Of a stretch of 5,833 nt of DNA, positions 5,355 to 5,833 are shown one piece after another (positions within the stretch are counted from its first letter, which is position 1; each line of letters begins with the position of its first letter). The stretch comes from RH-AL1 sp964243435 (GTDB lineage Bacteria > Pseudomonadota > Alphaproteobacteria > Rhizobiales > Beijerinckiaceae). The position numbers were made by a program, and so were the translations under genes. The notes below the pieces were generated by a model, which did not search any database, had not been told where the DNA came from, and saw only the letters and a list, made by a program, of their open reading frames with translations. The stretch lies in contig CAXTFM010000191.1 of assembly GCA_964243435.1 (NCBI GenBank), forward strand, positions 1-5,833, read 5' to 3'.

Positions 5355-5833
5355 GTGCTCGCGACCATTCTGTGCCTCCTCGCCGCTTTCTTTCTTGCGG
5401 CGCATGTCGCGACGCTTGCCGTCGCGGGGCTGCGGTGTCGGCCTGGCGCAGGCCGCACTGACCCGGACGCGGAGGTGCCGGCGGTGACGGTCGTTCGCCC
5501 CCTTTGCGGCGTCGAGCCCTTCTCGCAGCGGACGATCGCCGCCTCCTTCGCGCTGGACGCCCCGGTGTTCGAGCTGCTGTTCTGCGTCGCCTCACCCCGC
5601 GATCCCGTGATCCCGCTCGTCGAGGCGGCGCTCGCCGCGCACCGCCACGTGCCGGCGCGCCTCCTCGTCGGCGAGGACGGCATCGGCGCCAACCCCAAGC
5701 TCAACAACATGGTGAAGGGCTGGCGCCACGCCGCCCACGGTTGGATCGCCTTCGTCGACAGCAACGTGCTGGTGCCGCGGCCGTTTCGGCGCCGCCCTGC
5801 GGCACGGAGCCGGCCGGCTTCGCCGCCCACCTC
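5355..5833 (+). pseudogene. GT2/GT21 ceramide glucosyltransferase-like protein, frame broken; partial
   Basis: This is the N-terminal part of a membrane-anchored family 2/21 glycosyltransferase, resembling bacterial ceramide glucosyltransferase and the hopanoid-associated HpnI group. Such enzymes transfer a sugar from a nucleotide sugar to a lipid at the inner membrane. GTG at 5355 starts VLATILCLLAAFFLAAHVAT, a membrane anchor (residues 1-25). Next come VTVVRPLCGVEP (44-55), the first strand; ELLFCVASPRDPVIPLVEAA, the first Asp region; NPKLNN (113-118); and FVDSNVLVP (133-141), with the second catalytic Asp at 135. GAGG (5347-5350) is a close ribosome site. After Pro141 the frame turns basic and unlike the family (RPFRRRPAARSR). 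The family's next segment, VSAPPCGTEPAGFAAHL, appears from about 5780 in another frame. About 15-20 residues between them are missing, so a deletion with frameshift is inferred. The gene continues past the right edge. Confidence 0.72.

Noticed and set aside
1..5833. CRISPR array, toxin-antitoxin pair or other defence system
   Set aside because: There are no regularly spaced repeats, no adjacent small toxin/antitoxin genes and no nuclease or helicase domains; the HTH regulator belongs to the MmyB type, not an antitoxin.

Overview
The window is GC-rich (the coding parts favour G or C at third codon positions). Its proteins resemble those of alphaproteobacteria, most likely Rhizobiales of the Methylobacterium type. 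That placement is inferred from remembered protein similarity, not from a search. The region looks like an accessory or decaying stretch: only two genes appear complete and undamaged, and most of the others are cut, deleted or frameshifted.

Layout. Bases 1-252 are one end of an IS3-family insertion sequence, with orfA on the minus strand running off the left edge and a terminus that I place at 252. The element abuts the body of an MFS transporter of the anion:cation symporter type (253-1442, plus strand), which has lost its start and first membrane helix. A 263-base convergent spacer with two hairpins follows. Next comes the healthy centre: a minus-strand helix-turn-helix regulator with a MmyB-like ligand-binding domain (1706-2536), and, divergently across 98 bases, an atypical SDR (NAD(P)-binding oxidoreductase or epimerase, 2635-3519). 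This regulator/SDR pairing is common. The likely logic is that the regulator controls itself and the SDR from the shared spacer, where a short dyad lies between the regulator's putative -35 and -10.

From 3791 to the right edge the sequence is mostly wreckage. On the minus strand are the C-terminal half of a DltE-like SDR (about 3791-4198) and, directly upstream of it, a remnant of a class I SAM methyltransferase (4201-4443) that lacks its SAM-binding core. About 580 bases with no convincing gene follow (4444-5027). Then come a 42-codon plus-strand ORF encoding a clean signal peptide (5028-5156) and the start of a GT2/GT21 ceramide-glucosyltransferase-like gene (5355 to the edge). The glucosyltransferase reading frame breaks at about 5778-5780.

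I found no novel multi-gene system. The most informative observations are the independent gene lesions clustered in one small region, the IS junction that beheads the transporter, a hairpin that could hide the transposase ribosome binding site, and the operator candidate between the two intact genes.
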